From contig JACPRN010000155.1 of assembly GCA_016189945.1 (NCBI GenBank), forward strand, positions 1 through 35,979: a stretch of DNA of 35,979 nt. The letters run 5' to 3'. This DNA is from Betaproteobacteria bacterium. GTDB lineage: Bacteria > Pseudomonadota > Gammaproteobacteria > Burkholderiales > SG8-39. The notes below the pieces were generated by a model. It did not search any database. It saw only the letters and a list, made by a program, of their open reading frames with translations, and was not told the origin of the DNA. The position numbers and the translations under genes were made by a program. Below are positions 16,481 to 25,623 of this stretch, in pieces. Numbering within the stretch: the first letter of the stretch is position 1; each line of letters starts with the position of its first letter.

Positions 16481-17764
16481 TCACGCCCCTTGCGTCGCAC
16501 GCCAGGCGCGCCGTATCGAATCGGGGTCTCTCGCCTCGCGTGGGGTTCCCGGCGCACTCACAGAGGCGCTCTCCCGCCGCGTATCCCGGATGAGAGGGCA
16601 GTCGGGCAAGCAAGCCGCTTTCTTTGCCTCGATGATCGCGCTCGAATGCTTCTCGAGGTAATAGGCGATCGTCTCGATCCGAATCTTCAGTGCGCCGGCC
16701 GGTTTGGTGGAATCGAGATCCTGGAACGAGAAAAAGAGCGTACCCGAACGCTCGACGATCTGTTGAACGGGCGTGTAGGTCGGTTGATCCATTCCGCACT
16801 CGTAGCTCGCGAGACGGATGACACCCGCGATCCAGGGCACACGGGCGGCAAATTTTGCTCCCCACAGGATTTCGTTGGTATTGGCGCTGTAGGACGAGGG
16901 CCACACGTCCGCGATGTCGAACGGCGAACGCACATGGCCGGCACGGAGGTCTTCGCCGAAGACCCATTGGAGCAAATCGGCGTCGGCCGGCAAATACTGG
17001 GCCCACAGCACCGGATAGCCGTAGGCCCGGAGTTCGACCTCGATCTCATGGCCAATGCCGGGATCCATGTGGTACGGCCTTGCCAGGACCATCAAACATG
17101 GCTTGTCCTCACGTGCGCAACGCTCCAGCACCTCCCGGCTCCGGCGCCTGACCCGCGCATTGAAAATTTCCAGCGCCGTGTAACCTTCACGCACGGCGCT
17201 CCTGGTCTCATCGAGCGTAAGTGCGGGAATAACGTTCTTCAGCCCCTGATAGAGCTGCTGCGGCACGATCGGCGGATCGGCCAGGGATACCAGCGGCGCA
17301 GCGTAACGGATGGCGTGCTCGGCGAACACATCTTTTTCCTTCAGGAAGCCGGCCTTGATGTTCTCCGGCGCGGCCATCACTCGCGGGCAGGCGAGCGATG
17401 CGGCGACGTGCCCGTTCAGGCACGAGGGCAGGGAATAGATCATGGGTGACAACAGCAAGTCGATCTTGCGGTGCTTCTCGCGCATGAGCAGCTCGCCGTA
17501 ATGGCCGGAGATGCATTTCACGGGATAGCAGCAGTCCACCGTGCCGCGGCCCTTGCCGAACTGGCGGGCCTGTTCCTCTGAAGTAGCGGAGGAAAAGGCA
17601 ATACGCCGAGGGTCAATGCCGAGCGCAGTGAGAAACCCCACCCAGAACTGGTGAGTGGACCACAGGTTCAGCACCCGTGGAATTCCGATCCGCAGCTCAG
17701 CTCTCGCTCTTGGCGCGGCGGAACGCGTCTTCGCGAACCATTTCTGCAACGTTGGGAAAGACAC
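16481..17764 (-). CDS. DUF2229 protein of an archerase (2-hydroxyacyl-CoA dehydratase-related) system
   Basis: A 427-residue cytoplasmic protein of the COG3580/DUF2229 group, which in many anaerobes is fused to a double activase. The hallmark N-terminus is IGIPRVLNLWSTHQFWVGFL; the cysteine cluster CCYPVKC (C78, C79, C84) and SLPSCLNG (C115) are likely iron-sulfur ligands. A Rossmann-like half follows (LMVLARPYHMDPGIGHEIE, then YECGMDQPTY). The GTG start at 17762-17764 overlaps the activase gene by 68 bp and is set by a perfect GGAGGAGA six bases upstream. It is the last gene of the sigma-54 operon. The exact reaction is unknown; the family pairs with ATP-driven electron activation. Confidence 0.85.
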   Translation of the reverse strand: MSFPTLQKWFAKTRSAAPRARAELRIGIPRVLNLWSTHQFWVGFLTALGIDPRRIAFSSATSEEQARQFGKGRGTVDCCYPVKCISGHYGELLMREKHRKIDLLLSPMIYSLPSCLNGHVAASLACPRVMAAPENIKAGFLKEKDVFAEHAIRYAAPLVSLADPPIVPQQLYQGLKNVIPALTLDETRSAVREGYTALEIFNARVRRRSREVLERCAREDKPCLMVLARPYHMDPGIGHEIEVELRAYGYPVLWAQYLPADADLLQWVFGEDLRAGHVRSPFDIADVWPSSYSANTNEILWGAKFAARVPWIAGVIRLASYECGMDQPTYTPVQQIVERSGTLFFSFQDLDSTKPAGALKIRIETIAYYLEKHSSAIIEAKKAACLPDCPLIRDTRRESASVSAPGTPREARDPDSIRRAWRATQGA

Positions 17765-19889
17765 GCTTGGTCTCCTCCAGTTTGGCCTTCACGACACGCA
17801 TCTCGTTCGCATCCTCGAGCAGTCCCTTGGGACATGAGTTGCCGCTGATCACGCGTTCCCACCCCTCGGCCACCGGCACCTTGCTCCAGGGGCGGCCTTT
17901 GGCGCCAGCGAGGCGGACGTCGATGAAGGTCCGCCGGCAGTTGACGGGACACCAGCGGCACGTGGTGTGTTCGCTGGTCGTGCTTTGATAGGCGAGCACT
18001 TCAACTTGATCGAAGCCGCGGAAGCGCGTGGGACTCGCGCCGTACGACCAGTTCAGGGCGCACAGCGCCGCCCCGATGGCGCCAGCTTCGCCGGGATGCG
18101 GATGAACCACGATCTCGGCATTGGGGACCTTGCTGGTGACGAAGTCGACCTGCGCCTTCACCACGGCTAGGTTGCGGTGGGTCCCGCCTTGCAGCACGAA
18201 CTTGCGCCCGGCGTTGGCGAGGTTTTGCAATTGCCCCGCGTACACCCAGACATTGAGCGGTAGGACGGCGGCGAGGGAGGCCATAATTTCCTCGGCCGAC
18301 CAACCCTTGCGCTGCTGATTGACGATGTCGGACTGAAGAAAGACACCGCAGCCCATCGCCAGCGTCGGCATGGCTTTCGCCCGGAACGCACGCTCGGCGT
18401 ACTGTTCGAGCGGGACATCATAGCGCTCGGCAACGGCTTGGAGAAATGCGCCGTTACCCGAAGAGCATTGCGAATTGAGACGGAAGTCGGACACGGTGCC
18501 CTGTCGCAGCAGCATGATCTTCACGTCGCACCCGCCCACGTCGCAGATCACGTCGGCGTCGGGAAAGAAGTGCAGGGCCGCGGTGGCATGCGCAACCGTC
18601 TCCACGATTCCGACGTCAGCGCCGATGATGTCTTTCAGCAAATCCTTGCCGTATCCGGTGATTGCCAGTGCCCCTATGCCGCCGTAGCCCGCAGCCCGGA
18701 CTTGGCGCAGGACGGCCTTGGCGTCCTCTATGGGGTTGCCCTCGGACATCACGTAACAGGAAAAGAGCAACTCGCTTCGTGCCGACATGACGACCGCCTT
18801 GGCCGTGGTGCTGCCGAAGTCGCACCCCACGAATACCGTCTCCGTACGCGCTGTCGTGCCCGGCGCAGAAGCCCTTGAGCTGCGGTCCTGGCGATTGCAC
18901 CGCCCGTTCGACGGTCCGTATTTCTTCAGGAAGATCGCCCGTTCTTCCTCACTCGCCAGGAGACCCTTGGCGCCTTGCTTGGCCTTCTGGGCGTGCTGGC
19001 CTTCGTCGATCCACCAGCGCAGCTTATCGCTTCCCCGGTACACTGCGATGTCCCGGCCTTCCCTTTCTCCGATTTGTGCGCACCCGAGGCAGGCAAAATA
19101 CAAGGCGTCGCCGGAAACGCGGACGAGAGTTTCCGGATCGGTGCCTTGCGGCAGCGGAACGGATCTCTCGATCCAAAGCTTGCGCAGATGGTGCTGCCAC
19201 GCCTGCTGCAAGCCCTCGAAGAACAGGTTGGGTCCGCCGAGGAGCAGTGCGCCAGGCAACGGCGTGTTTCCCTTGGTAAGGGTGGCGAGGTTCTGGTAGA
19301 CCACTGCCTCGTACAGGCTGGCGATGATCTCCTCCACCGGAACACCCGCTTTTACCAGAGTGTTCGCATCGGCTTCGGCAAAAATGCCGCACTTGGCGCT
19401 GATCTTGTGCAGGCTCCGGCCGCGGTATTCCATGCGCGCAAGCTCTTGCGTCGGGATGCCCAATTTGCGCGCTGTCTTCTCGATAAATGTCCCGGTCCCG
19501 CCGCTGCAGGCGGACTGCATGTAGACCTGTTTGGCGAGGCCCGTGCCGGCAGGGGTGAAAAACAAGGTCTTCATGTCTTCGCCCCCGATTTCCGACACGA
19601 ACCGGACTTCCGGGTGGATCTTCTCCACCGCGGCCGCAACGGCCACGACTTCCTGGATGAATTTGCCGCCCACCAGCGGCGGAAACCCGCCGCTGCCGGA
19701 TCCGGTTAAGAAGATCCGGTCGCGTTCCGGGAACACCCCGCACTCGGCCTCCATCCTCGCCAGGAAATCGTGCACCGTTTCTGCCTGCCGGGTGTTATGC
19801 CGCTGGTAATCGCGCCAGAGCGGCTTGCCATCTTCCACAACTACGGCCTTGACGGTGGTGGAGCCAATATCCATGCCGACGATCTTCAT
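17697..19889 (-). CDS. acyl-CoA dehydratase activase, two ASKHA domains plus Cys-rich tail
   Basis: A 730-residue protein of the BadF/BadG/BcrA/BcrD ATPase family. Activases of this type use ATP hydrolysis to push one low-potential electron from a shared [4Fe-4S] cluster into a partner enzyme. Domain 1 (1-285) starts GMDIGSTTVKAVVVED, with IGGEDMK (101-107), C128 (SACSGGTG) and C167 (AKCGIFAEAD). Domain 2 (about 352-610) starts GCDFGSTTAKAVVMS, with C475 (NSQCSSGNG) and C514 (MGCGVFLQSD). Its phosphate loop reads VGGCDVK (451-457), where Q or E is usual. A tail (640-690) adds CRWCPVNC and C686. The ATG overlaps the stop of the HgdB-like gene (ATGA), so expression should be coupled. Confidence 0.9.
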   Translation of the reverse strand: MKIVGMDIGSTTVKAVVVEDGKPLWRDYQRHNTRQAETVHDFLARMEAECGVFPERDRIFLTGSGSGGFPPLVGGKFIQEVVAVAAAVEKIHPEVRFVSEIGGEDMKTLFFTPAGTGLAKQVYMQSACSGGTGTFIEKTARKLGIPTQELARMEYRGRSLHKISAKCGIFAEADANTLVKAGVPVEEIIASLYEAVVYQNLATLTKGNTPLPGALLLGGPNLFFEGLQQAWQHHLRKLWIERSVPLPQGTDPETLVRVSGDALYFACLGCAQIGEREGRDIAVYRGSDKLRWWIDEGQHAQKAKQGAKGLLASEEERAIFLKKYGPSNGRCNRQDRSSRASAPGTTARTETVFVGCDFGSTTAKAVVMSARSELLFSCYVMSEGNPIEDAKAVLRQVRAAGYGGIGALAITGYGKDLLKDIIGADVGIVETVAHATAALHFFPDADVICDVGGCDVKIMLLRQGTVSDFRLNSQCSSGNGAFLQAVAERYDVPLEQYAERAFRAKAMPTLAMGCGVFLQSDIVNQQRKGWSAEEIMASLAAVLPLNVWVYAGQLQNLANAGRKFVLQGGTHRNLAVVKAQVDFVTSKVPNAEIVVHPHPGEAGAIGAALCALNWSYGASPTRFRGFDQVEVLAYQSTTSEHTTCRWCPVNCRRTFIDVRLAGAKGRPWSKVPVAEGWERVISGNSCPKGLLEDANEMRVVKAKLEETKRVFPNVAEMVREDAFRRAKSES
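17771..17778 (-). promoter_or_regulatory. ribosome binding site inside the activase gene
   Basis: GGAGGAGA on the minus strand, six bases before the GTG of the DUF2229 gene. It lies within the 3' coding end of the activase gene and fixes an otherwise ambiguous non-ATG start. Confidence 0.85.
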
Positions 19890-21448
19890 TGCCGTTTCCT
19901 GTTGGCAAGATGCAGCACGAGGTTTGCAGCGGTTCCCACAACGCCGCAACGCGGAATCCGGTACGTCGCGCGCTTCATCTGGGGCGAAGACTCGAGCAGT
20001 TCGCGCGCTTGCTCCGGCGAGAGCCGAGTGCGGTCCAAAACCTCCTCGTATTCCTGCTGTGCCTTGCGTTTGGCCTCGGTCAGTACCATCTGGCACCGGG
20101 ACAGTGCGTGGACCTCCGCATCGCCCTTGACCTCAAGCGGGGCGTAGAGGAGATCCGGATGCTTGCCGAGCACGGCAGCCATGGCGCCGATGCTCATCGA
20201 ATTGGGCATGCAGGAGTACGGCGAAAGCTCGCATGTCATGTGTGCCTTCTTGTGGTGATACGCCCAGAGCGCCTTCCCGATCAGCATGTCGCCTTCGCCA
20301 CCGTCCAACCGGCTGTGGTAGTAGGGCGCGGCGAGTTCGCGCAGCTCGTACTGATCGGGCATCTCGTGCGGCAGATTGCCGAGCGCCGTGCGCATCCGGT
20401 TATAGCTCCACCTGAGGAGCGACTGTCCGGTCTTGATGACGCCGAGCTTCAGACGGGCGCATCCGCCTACGCCGATATGGTCCTCGTAATTCTGACCGGC
20501 AAAGCGCAGTAGGTAGTCGAGCCAGATGGCGATTGCCGCAGGGTAGACTTCCGCGCCTTCGGACTCGAGCCAGCGGTGGATGTTGTAATTGGGCGCGCCC
20601 TCGACGGTCTGCAGGTAGAACTCGCCGGTGAGCTTCACCACCGGCTTGACCCGCAGCCGGTCCACCTCGATGTTGTGGAAGTTGCGAAACACCTCCCGCA
20701 AGGCTTTCACGAAGCGGCTGGTGACGAGGTACCAGAGCGGAGCACTTGTTTTCCTGCTGAGTGCAGGAGACGCGCGGAAGACCTCGTACAGGTAATCGAT
20801 GCTTTTCCGGGCGACCCGCTCGGTTTCTCCTGGGGTCACTTCGTACGGCCTGGTCTGATATTCCAGATCCTGCACGACGTCCGCAGCCAGGATGGCCCAG
20901 ATCGCACCCATGGTGAACGGAAGATTAAGCTCCAGCCCGCCGCCGTCGGCCGCGCCCTGATCGAGCCCGTTCTGCGCGAGCAGGAACATGCGGAACGACT
21001 CCATCCCGATGTTACGCATCGCCAGCTCGTAGCTTTGATGATATTGCCCGAAGCGACAAGCCCCGCAGGCTCCGGCGGTGACATACACGTATTTCTTCGC
21101 GACTTCCGCGGCGCTTGTTTGTCGCGCCTGCGAACGCAGAAAGTTCGCAATGTTCCCGACCGTGAAGCTCGTGGGGCAGCACTGACCGATGTCGGCCAGT
21201 TCGCGTCCCGTCATAAGGTCCTCCTTGGTCGGTGCGGACAGGACTTGGCTCCGGTAACCGAGGTTCTCCATCGCGCCCTGGATAAGCCGCTCGGCTCGCC
21301 AATGCAGACCGCCGAAGAGCACCGTCGAATGGTCGCGCTCGGATTTGGTAAACGGCCGGGGCCTGTAGGCGCGGTACGGTTTGTGGACTGCATGTTCCAC
21401 GTCTTGTTCCATTCCGGCCTGGTTGGGCGCCTCTGAGTAGGGCGTCAT
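19886..21448 (-). CDS. HgdB-like iron-sulfur subunit (COG3581 type) of an archerase system
   Basis: A 520-residue protein of the 2-hydroxyacyl-CoA dehydratase-related group that normally forms the C-terminal part of large fused activase/DUF2229 proteins. Likely cluster cysteines are C90 and C91 (GQCCPTSFTVGN), C128 and C131 (GACGACRFGQY), C330 (GVGGCARLKLG), C406 and C413 (CELSPYSCMPNSMS). No signal peptide or membrane segment is present. It directly follows the TRAP permease after 51 bp and is coupled to the activase gene. The ATG at 21448 is used; M13 (21412) is an alternative, and neither has a clear ribosome binding site. Substrate unknown: dehydration of a 2-hydroxyacyl-CoA or another difficult reduction are both possible. 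Confidence 0.8.
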   Translation of the reverse strand: MTPYSEAPNQAGMEQDVEHAVHKPYRAYRPRPFTKSERDHSTVLFGGLHWRAERLIQGAMENLGYRSQVLSAPTKEDLMTGRELADIGQCCPTSFTVGNIANFLRSQARQTSAAEVAKKYVYVTAGACGACRFGQYHQSYELAMRNIGMESFRMFLLAQNGLDQGAADGGGLELNLPFTMGAIWAILAADVVQDLEYQTRPYEVTPGETERVARKSIDYLYEVFRASPALSRKTSAPLWYLVTSRFVKALREVFRNFHNIEVDRLRVKPVVKLTGEFYLQTVEGAPNYNIHRWLESEGAEVYPAAIAIWLDYLLRFAGQNYEDHIGVGGCARLKLGVIKTGQSLLRWSYNRMRTALGNLPHEMPDQYELRELAAPYYHSRLDGGEGDMLIGKALWAYHHKKAHMTCELSPYSCMPNSMSIGAMAAVLGKHPDLLYAPLEVKGDAEVHALSRCQMVLTEAKRKAQQEYEEVLDRTRLSPEQARELLESSPQMKRATYRIPRCGVVGTAANLVLHLANRKRQ

Positions 21449-21499
21449 ATCAAGGGCGCACGCTGCGTTGCGAAGACAATGTCGTGGTCATGTGGGGCA

Positions 21500-23380
21500 T
21501 CAGCGCTGAATGGAAAGCAGCCCCGTGCTGAGCCAGGGCACGTAAGTGATGACAAGGACGCCAGCGAGCAGCGCCGTGAATAACGGTGCCACGGCCCGGC
21601 ACACCTCGGGAATCGGCCGGTCGAACCGGTAGGACGAGAAGAACAGGTTGAGGCCGATAGGGGGTGTCAGATACCCGAGTTCCATGTTGGCAAGAAAGAT
21701 CATCCCCAGGTGTACCGGGTGCACGCCAAAGGCGAGGCCCAGCGGCACGATCAGCGGAGTGATCACGACGATCGCGGAAAAGATGTCCATCACGCAACCG
21801 ACGGCGAGCAGGAAGATGTTCAGGGCCAGCAGGAAGGCCCACGGCGACTGTATGTGCTGCTTTACCCAGTCGACTGCATGCTCGGGAATCTGCGCGTCCA
21901 CCATGAAATTGGTCAACGCCAGCGCCACCCCGAGGATCAGCAAAATGCCTCCGACCAGCAACCCGCATTCGGTGATGATGCGCGGGATATCCGGATAGAA
22001 CCGCACTTCGCGATGGATCACCGTTGCCACGAATCCGGCATAAAGCGCGGTGGCCGCGGCCGCTTCGACCGGAGTGGCAAGACCGCCCAGCAGAATGGTC
22101 ATCGGGATCGCGGGCAAGGCGAGCTCCCATTTCGCCGCCCACAACGCGCGCGCGAGACGGGCCCGGTCGAATGGCGTGCGAGCCGGGTTGCCCGCCGGCC
22201 GCTGGCGCAAGCCCCAGCACAGCGCGATGCCGAGCATCAGCGCCGCCGGCATGAGGCCGCCCACGAACATCGACTCGATACTGGTCTTCGCAACGATGGC
22301 ATAGAGGATGAGCGGCAATGCGGGGAAGAGCAAGACCCCAGGCAGGCCGCCGCCGGTGATCAGCCCCAATGCGGTCCGTTCCCGGTACCCGGCAGCCGTC
22401 AACAGCGGCATGGCAAGACCGCCGAGCGCCAGAATCGTGACGCCGGATGCGCCGGTGAAGCTGGTGAAGAATGTGCAGACGAGCACCGTGACCATGGCGG
22501 CGCCGCCGCGAAACCGTCCGAAAAGCGAAGCGAACACTTCGATCAGGCGCCGCGGCGCGCCGCTTTCGGCGAGGAAATAGCCAGCGAGCGTGAACAGCGG
22601 AATCGCCGGCAGCGAAGGATTGGCGCTAAGGCTGTAGTGGTCCACAGCCGCCGAAGCGATCGGTACGCCGCTCCCCCACAACAGGAGCAGCGCCGCACCG
22701 CCGATTACGGCGAACAGCGGGGCGCCGAGCAGTGTCGCCACGAGCAGCACGACCAGTCCGGGTGCCACCAACTCGCGGGGTTCGAACGGGATGAGGACGA
22801 ACAGCGCAACCCATGCGGCCGCGAGCACGCCCGCCCATAGCCTGCCGGCAATCCCGTTTGCCGCGGACAGCAGGAGACGCAGCGCGATGATGCCGAACCC
22901 CAGGGGCATGAGTGACTCGACAATCCAGACCGGGATGCCGTGGGCGAGGATCCGGCCGGCAGCGTGCTCCGCTCGCACGAACTGCAGGCTGGCGATACAC
23001 AGGAGGGCGCTCACGGCCGCTGCCGCGACAAAGGCGCTGAACTTTGCCCACCGGCCGGCACGGCCATCGATAAGGGCAGCCGCCGAAAAACCGAGCAGCC
23101 GCGCCTCACGGGCGGCAACGGCGGCGCCGAGAATGCCCACCACGAGCGTCAAGTGCTGAACCAGGGAAGACGAGCCCTCGAAGCCGACGCCCGCGGCAGC
23201 GCGCAGCAGGATCTCGGCAAGCGGCAGCAGGACCAGCGCCGCGAACACAAGCGAGAGAAAAGTGTTCTCCGCCGCGACTGCGAGTTTCGCAACGTTGATG
23301 CGGCGCGCAGGCATGGGTGCCGCAAGGGCAGGGCGGGTTTCCGGCAAGGAGCAAGTCTCTTCCGATAATGCGTGCATCAT
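21500..23380 (-). CDS. TRAP transporter permease, DctQ-DctM fusion
   Basis: A 626-residue inner-membrane protein. Residues 1-190 form a DctQ-like four-helix unit (starting after the basic MPARRINVAKLAV). Residues about 195-626 are the DctM large subunit, with IPLFTLAGYFLAESG, TSFTGASGVTILALGG, GGGLPGVLLFPALPLILYA, the VMDIFSAIVVITPLIVPL segment and MELGYLTPPIGLNLFF. The DctM half carries the Na+-driven transport path, usually for carboxylates. Fused DctQM permeases commonly go with TatT-type auxiliary proteins. The ATG at 23378-23380 overlaps the DctP stop (ATGATG), so translation is coupled. Confidence 0.93.
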   Translation of the reverse strand: MMHALSEETCSLPETRPALAAPMPARRINVAKLAVAAENTFLSLVFAALVLLPLAEILLRAAAGVGFEGSSSLVQHLTLVVGILGAAVAAREARLLGFSAAALIDGRAGRWAKFSAFVAAAAVSALLCIASLQFVRAEHAAGRILAHGIPVWIVESLMPLGFGIIALRLLLSAANGIAGRLWAGVLAAAWVALFVLIPFEPRELVAPGLVVLLVATLLGAPLFAVIGGAALLLLWGSGVPIASAAVDHYSLSANPSLPAIPLFTLAGYFLAESGAPRRLIEVFASLFGRFRGGAAMVTVLVCTFFTSFTGASGVTILALGGLAMPLLTAAGYRERTALGLITGGGLPGVLLFPALPLILYAIVAKTSIESMFVGGLMPAALMLGIALCWGLRQRPAGNPARTPFDRARLARALWAAKWELALPAIPMTILLGGLATPVEAAAATALYAGFVATVIHREVRFYPDIPRIITECGLLVGGILLILGVALALTNFMVDAQIPEHAVDWVKQHIQSPWAFLLALNIFLLAVGCVMDIFSAIVVITPLIVPLGLAFGVHPVHLGMIFLANMELGYLTPPIGLNLFFSSYRFDRPIPEVCRAVAPLFTALLAGVLVITYVPWLSTGLLSIQR

Positions 23381-24405
23381 TTCTTCTCTCCCCGGTACTC
23401 CGCGAGCAGGGCTTCCACACGATCGAACATGTCCGCGGGCACCATGGTTCCGCGCACCCGCGGCCAGGTCGTGCGGGCAAGTTCGCGCCAGGCGCGCTCC
23501 ACTTCCGGCGTGGGCGCGAGCGCTTTCAGGCCCCGCTGCTCCATGGCACGTATGATCTCCTCGTCGCGCGTATTGCGGTGCGCGCGCAGCGCCTCACCGG
23601 CTTGCGCGGCGGCCTCGGCGAGCGCAGTGCGGCCCGCCGGGCTCAAAGCATCCCAGGCCTTCGCGCTCATCACCACGGCACCCACGATCGGCACCCAGTT
23701 GATGCGCAGCATATACGGCGCAGTGCGATCGAATTGCCCTACGAGGGCCCAGAGCGGCGCGGCCGGAACGGTGTCGATCATTCCCGTTTGCAGTGAGGGC
23801 AGGATATCGGTGAGTTCAAGCACCACCGGCCGGTAGCCGAGCGACTTCATCAGATCCACCTGCGGGTTGTCGCCGGCCCAGGCGAAGATCCTGCTCGCTC
23901 GGTACTGCTCGGGTGTGGTGAACGGCGACTTGGAGAAGAACTGCACCCAGCCGCCTTCTCCCCAGAACAGCACCACGAAGCCCTTGGCGCGCAGGCGCAG
24001 CTCGAGGTCGGGACGAAGCTTCTCGCGCACGTAATCGACCTCCTCCCAAGAACGGAACATGAGCGGAATCTTCTGCAGCGCCGACACCGATGGATCGATT
24101 TCGGACAGGCCGACAATGCTCACCATGGAGGCGCTCAATTGGCCGACGCGCATGCGGCGGATCGTGTCGGCTTCGGCACCCTGCGCGCCGTCGGTATAGA
24201 CGATGACGCGGGACTGGTTGCCTTGCGCGACCCGCCACTTCTCGCCCATGTCCTGGAGCACGCGGTGATAGATCGAGCCCTTGGGCGCGACGGTCGCGAT
24301 TTTCAATGTGAGCGCCTGATCGGCCGAAAGGGCAGGGCATGCGCCCAGCGCCAGCGCGAGCGCGGCGGCGCACCTGAGAAGCGTTGTGCGATGTTGGGTA
24401 GCCAT
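23377..24405 (-). CDS. TRAP transporter substrate-binding protein DctP
   Basis: A 342-residue periplasmic binding protein. After the signal peptide (MATQHRTTLLRCAAALALALG) a cleavage after ALS is likely; LGAC could also be read as a weak lipobox. The mature part has the family features LKIATVAPKGSIYHRVLQDMGEKW, VIVYTDGAQGAE, the IPLMFRSWEEVDYV segment and the ligand-region arginine in EQYRASRIFAW. The segment QTGMIDTVPAAPLWAL is followed by a C-terminal helix bundle. A second ATG two codons upstream (24411) is possible; the ATG at 24405 has better spacing to AAAGGGG. The protein belongs to the DctP subgroup paired with TatT. Confidence 0.93.
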   Translation of the reverse strand: MATQHRTTLLRCAAALALALGACPALSADQALTLKIATVAPKGSIYHRVLQDMGEKWRVAQGNQSRVIVYTDGAQGAEADTIRRMRVGQLSASMVSIVGLSEIDPSVSALQKIPLMFRSWEEVDYVREKLRPDLELRLRAKGFVVLFWGEGGWVQFFSKSPFTTPEQYRASRIFAWAGDNPQVDLMKSLGYRPVVLELTDILPSLQTGMIDTVPAAPLWALVGQFDRTAPYMLRINWVPIVGAVVMSAKAWDALSPAGRTALAEAAAQAGEALRAHRNTRDEEIIRAMEQRGLKALAPTPEVERAWRELARTTWPRVRGTMVPADMFDRVEALLAEYRGEKK

Positions 24406-24419
24406 GTGCATTTCCCCTT

Positions 24420-25544
24420 TCAATCGGCGAAGAATTTTTCGATGCGGCCCAGCAGCCAGCGCGCGCGGCGCTGCATCACCAGATTTACGAGCCGCCACTC
24501 GGGTTTCTTGGCGACGTCCAGTGCCAGCACGCCGCGCAGCAGCCGTTGGAACTCCGCGCGGTTGCGCTCCGCAATGCAAACTGCCTCAGCGAACGCCACA
24601 TACGGCGCCGCGTGCATGCCCTCGGTCAGATCCACGGCGCGTGCGAAATGTTTGCGCGCCCGGGCCGGCGCGCCGGCGCTCAGGCCGGCCCGGCTCATCT
24701 CGTAATTGATCATGAAGACGTGCAGACCGCCGCGGTCGAACGTTTCATCCAGGGCGAACGCCCGGCCCACGAGCGCTTCCACCGCCGGGAGTTCGGCGAC
24801 AAGGAACGGGTCGTCCTTCGACAACGAAATGGCAGCGGCCCACGCAACTCCCGTCCAGTACAAGAGCCCGACGTCTTCGCTGCCGGCTTTCGAGACGGCG
24901 TTCGCCGGATCGGTTTTCAACGCCTTCGTCACACCGGGAACTGCGACTTCGAGACCGTGCAGACCGTAATTGCGGGCGCGCAGGTAGAAGCGCCGCGCGC
25001 GTTCGCGCTGCTCATGCGCGGCCTTCAGATCCGTGTCCTCGAGCTCGTCGGCCTTCAGTTCCACATACGCGTAGGCGTACTGCACGAATCCCTGCGTTGC
25101 GGCGAGCAGCAGCCCGCGGTGATTGGGGCTTTCGGCCAGCACGCTCTCCATGAGCTTGAGGCTGAAGGGGGCGGCGGCGCCGACCAGTTCCGGGTCGTCA
25201 TCGGAGCCGAATCCGGAACCGCTTGCGGCGAGCGCGTCACCGACGCTGTTGATCGCGTAATTTCGCACTGAGCAGCCGCTCGCGAGCGCGGCGAGCACCA
25301 GCAGCACCAGCGCGCCGGAGCGCTTACAGACGGTGCTGCAGCGTGCAAGCCTCGGCCGCATTGCGCCCAGCGTGCAGCGCCGGTAAAGCCACAGCAGCGC
25401 AACCACCACGAACGAGCCTGGCAGGAGTAGCGCCAGCGCACATGCGCACGACTTTGCGAACGCTCGGGGCTGCGGCAGCAGGTCTTGCAGGCGGCGTGAC
25501 GATCGCCCATTCGCTTGGCGCAGGAATTGTTCAGTGGCATTCAT
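24420..25544 (-). CDS. TRAP transporter auxiliary protein TatT (TPR lipoprotein), with extra N-terminal membrane segment
   Basis: The body matches the TatT family: a trimeric tetratricopeptide-like helical protein that docks to the TRAP binding protein in the periplasm, described for Treponema Tp0956. Family features include SVRNYAINSVGDALA, FSLKLMESVLAESPNHRGLLL, ARRFYLRARNYGL, the KDDPFLVAELPAVEALV segment and FMINYEMSRAG. A lipobox LASGC puts the lipid-modified cysteine at C91. The ATG at 25542-25544 has a strong GGAGGA, giving 374 residues, but this adds about 60 residues with an additional hydrophobic helix (about 33-54) before the lipoprotein signal. A start at M62 (25361) would give a normal lipoprotein but lacks a ribosome binding site. 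It is the first gene of the sigma-54 operon. Confidence 0.85.
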   Translation of the reverse strand: MNATEQFLRQANGRSSRRLQDLLPQPRAFAKSCACALALLLPGSFVVVALLWLYRRCTLGAMRPRLARCSTVCKRSGALVLLVLAALASGCSVRNYAINSVGDALAASGSGFGSDDDPELVGAAAPFSLKLMESVLAESPNHRGLLLAATQGFVQYAYAYVELKADELEDTDLKAAHEQRERARRFYLRARNYGLHGLEVAVPGVTKALKTDPANAVSKAGSEDVGLLYWTGVAWAAAISLSKDDPFLVAELPAVEALVGRAFALDETFDRGGLHVFMINYEMSRAGLSAGAPARARKHFARAVDLTEGMHAAPYVAFAEAVCIAERNRAEFQRLLRGVLALDVAKKPEWRLVNLVMQRRARWLLGRIEKFFAD

Positions 25545-25552
25545 GAGCTTGG

Positions 25553-25558
25553 TCCTCC
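25553..25558 (-). promoter_or_regulatory. ribosome binding site of the TatT gene
   Basis: GGAGGA eight bases before the ATG at 25544. It supports translation of the long form that carries the extra membrane segment. Confidence 0.8.
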
Positions 25559-25623
25559 GCTTAAACCTTTGCCGTCCGAGTGCCTGTGCCTGACGGCCTC
25601 TCATCGCACCCAACTGACTGCTG

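Noticed and set aside
18598-18615. TCTCCACGATTCCG resembling the outer block of the hairpin repeat
   Set aside because: It lies within activase coding sequence and has no inner block or complementary arm.
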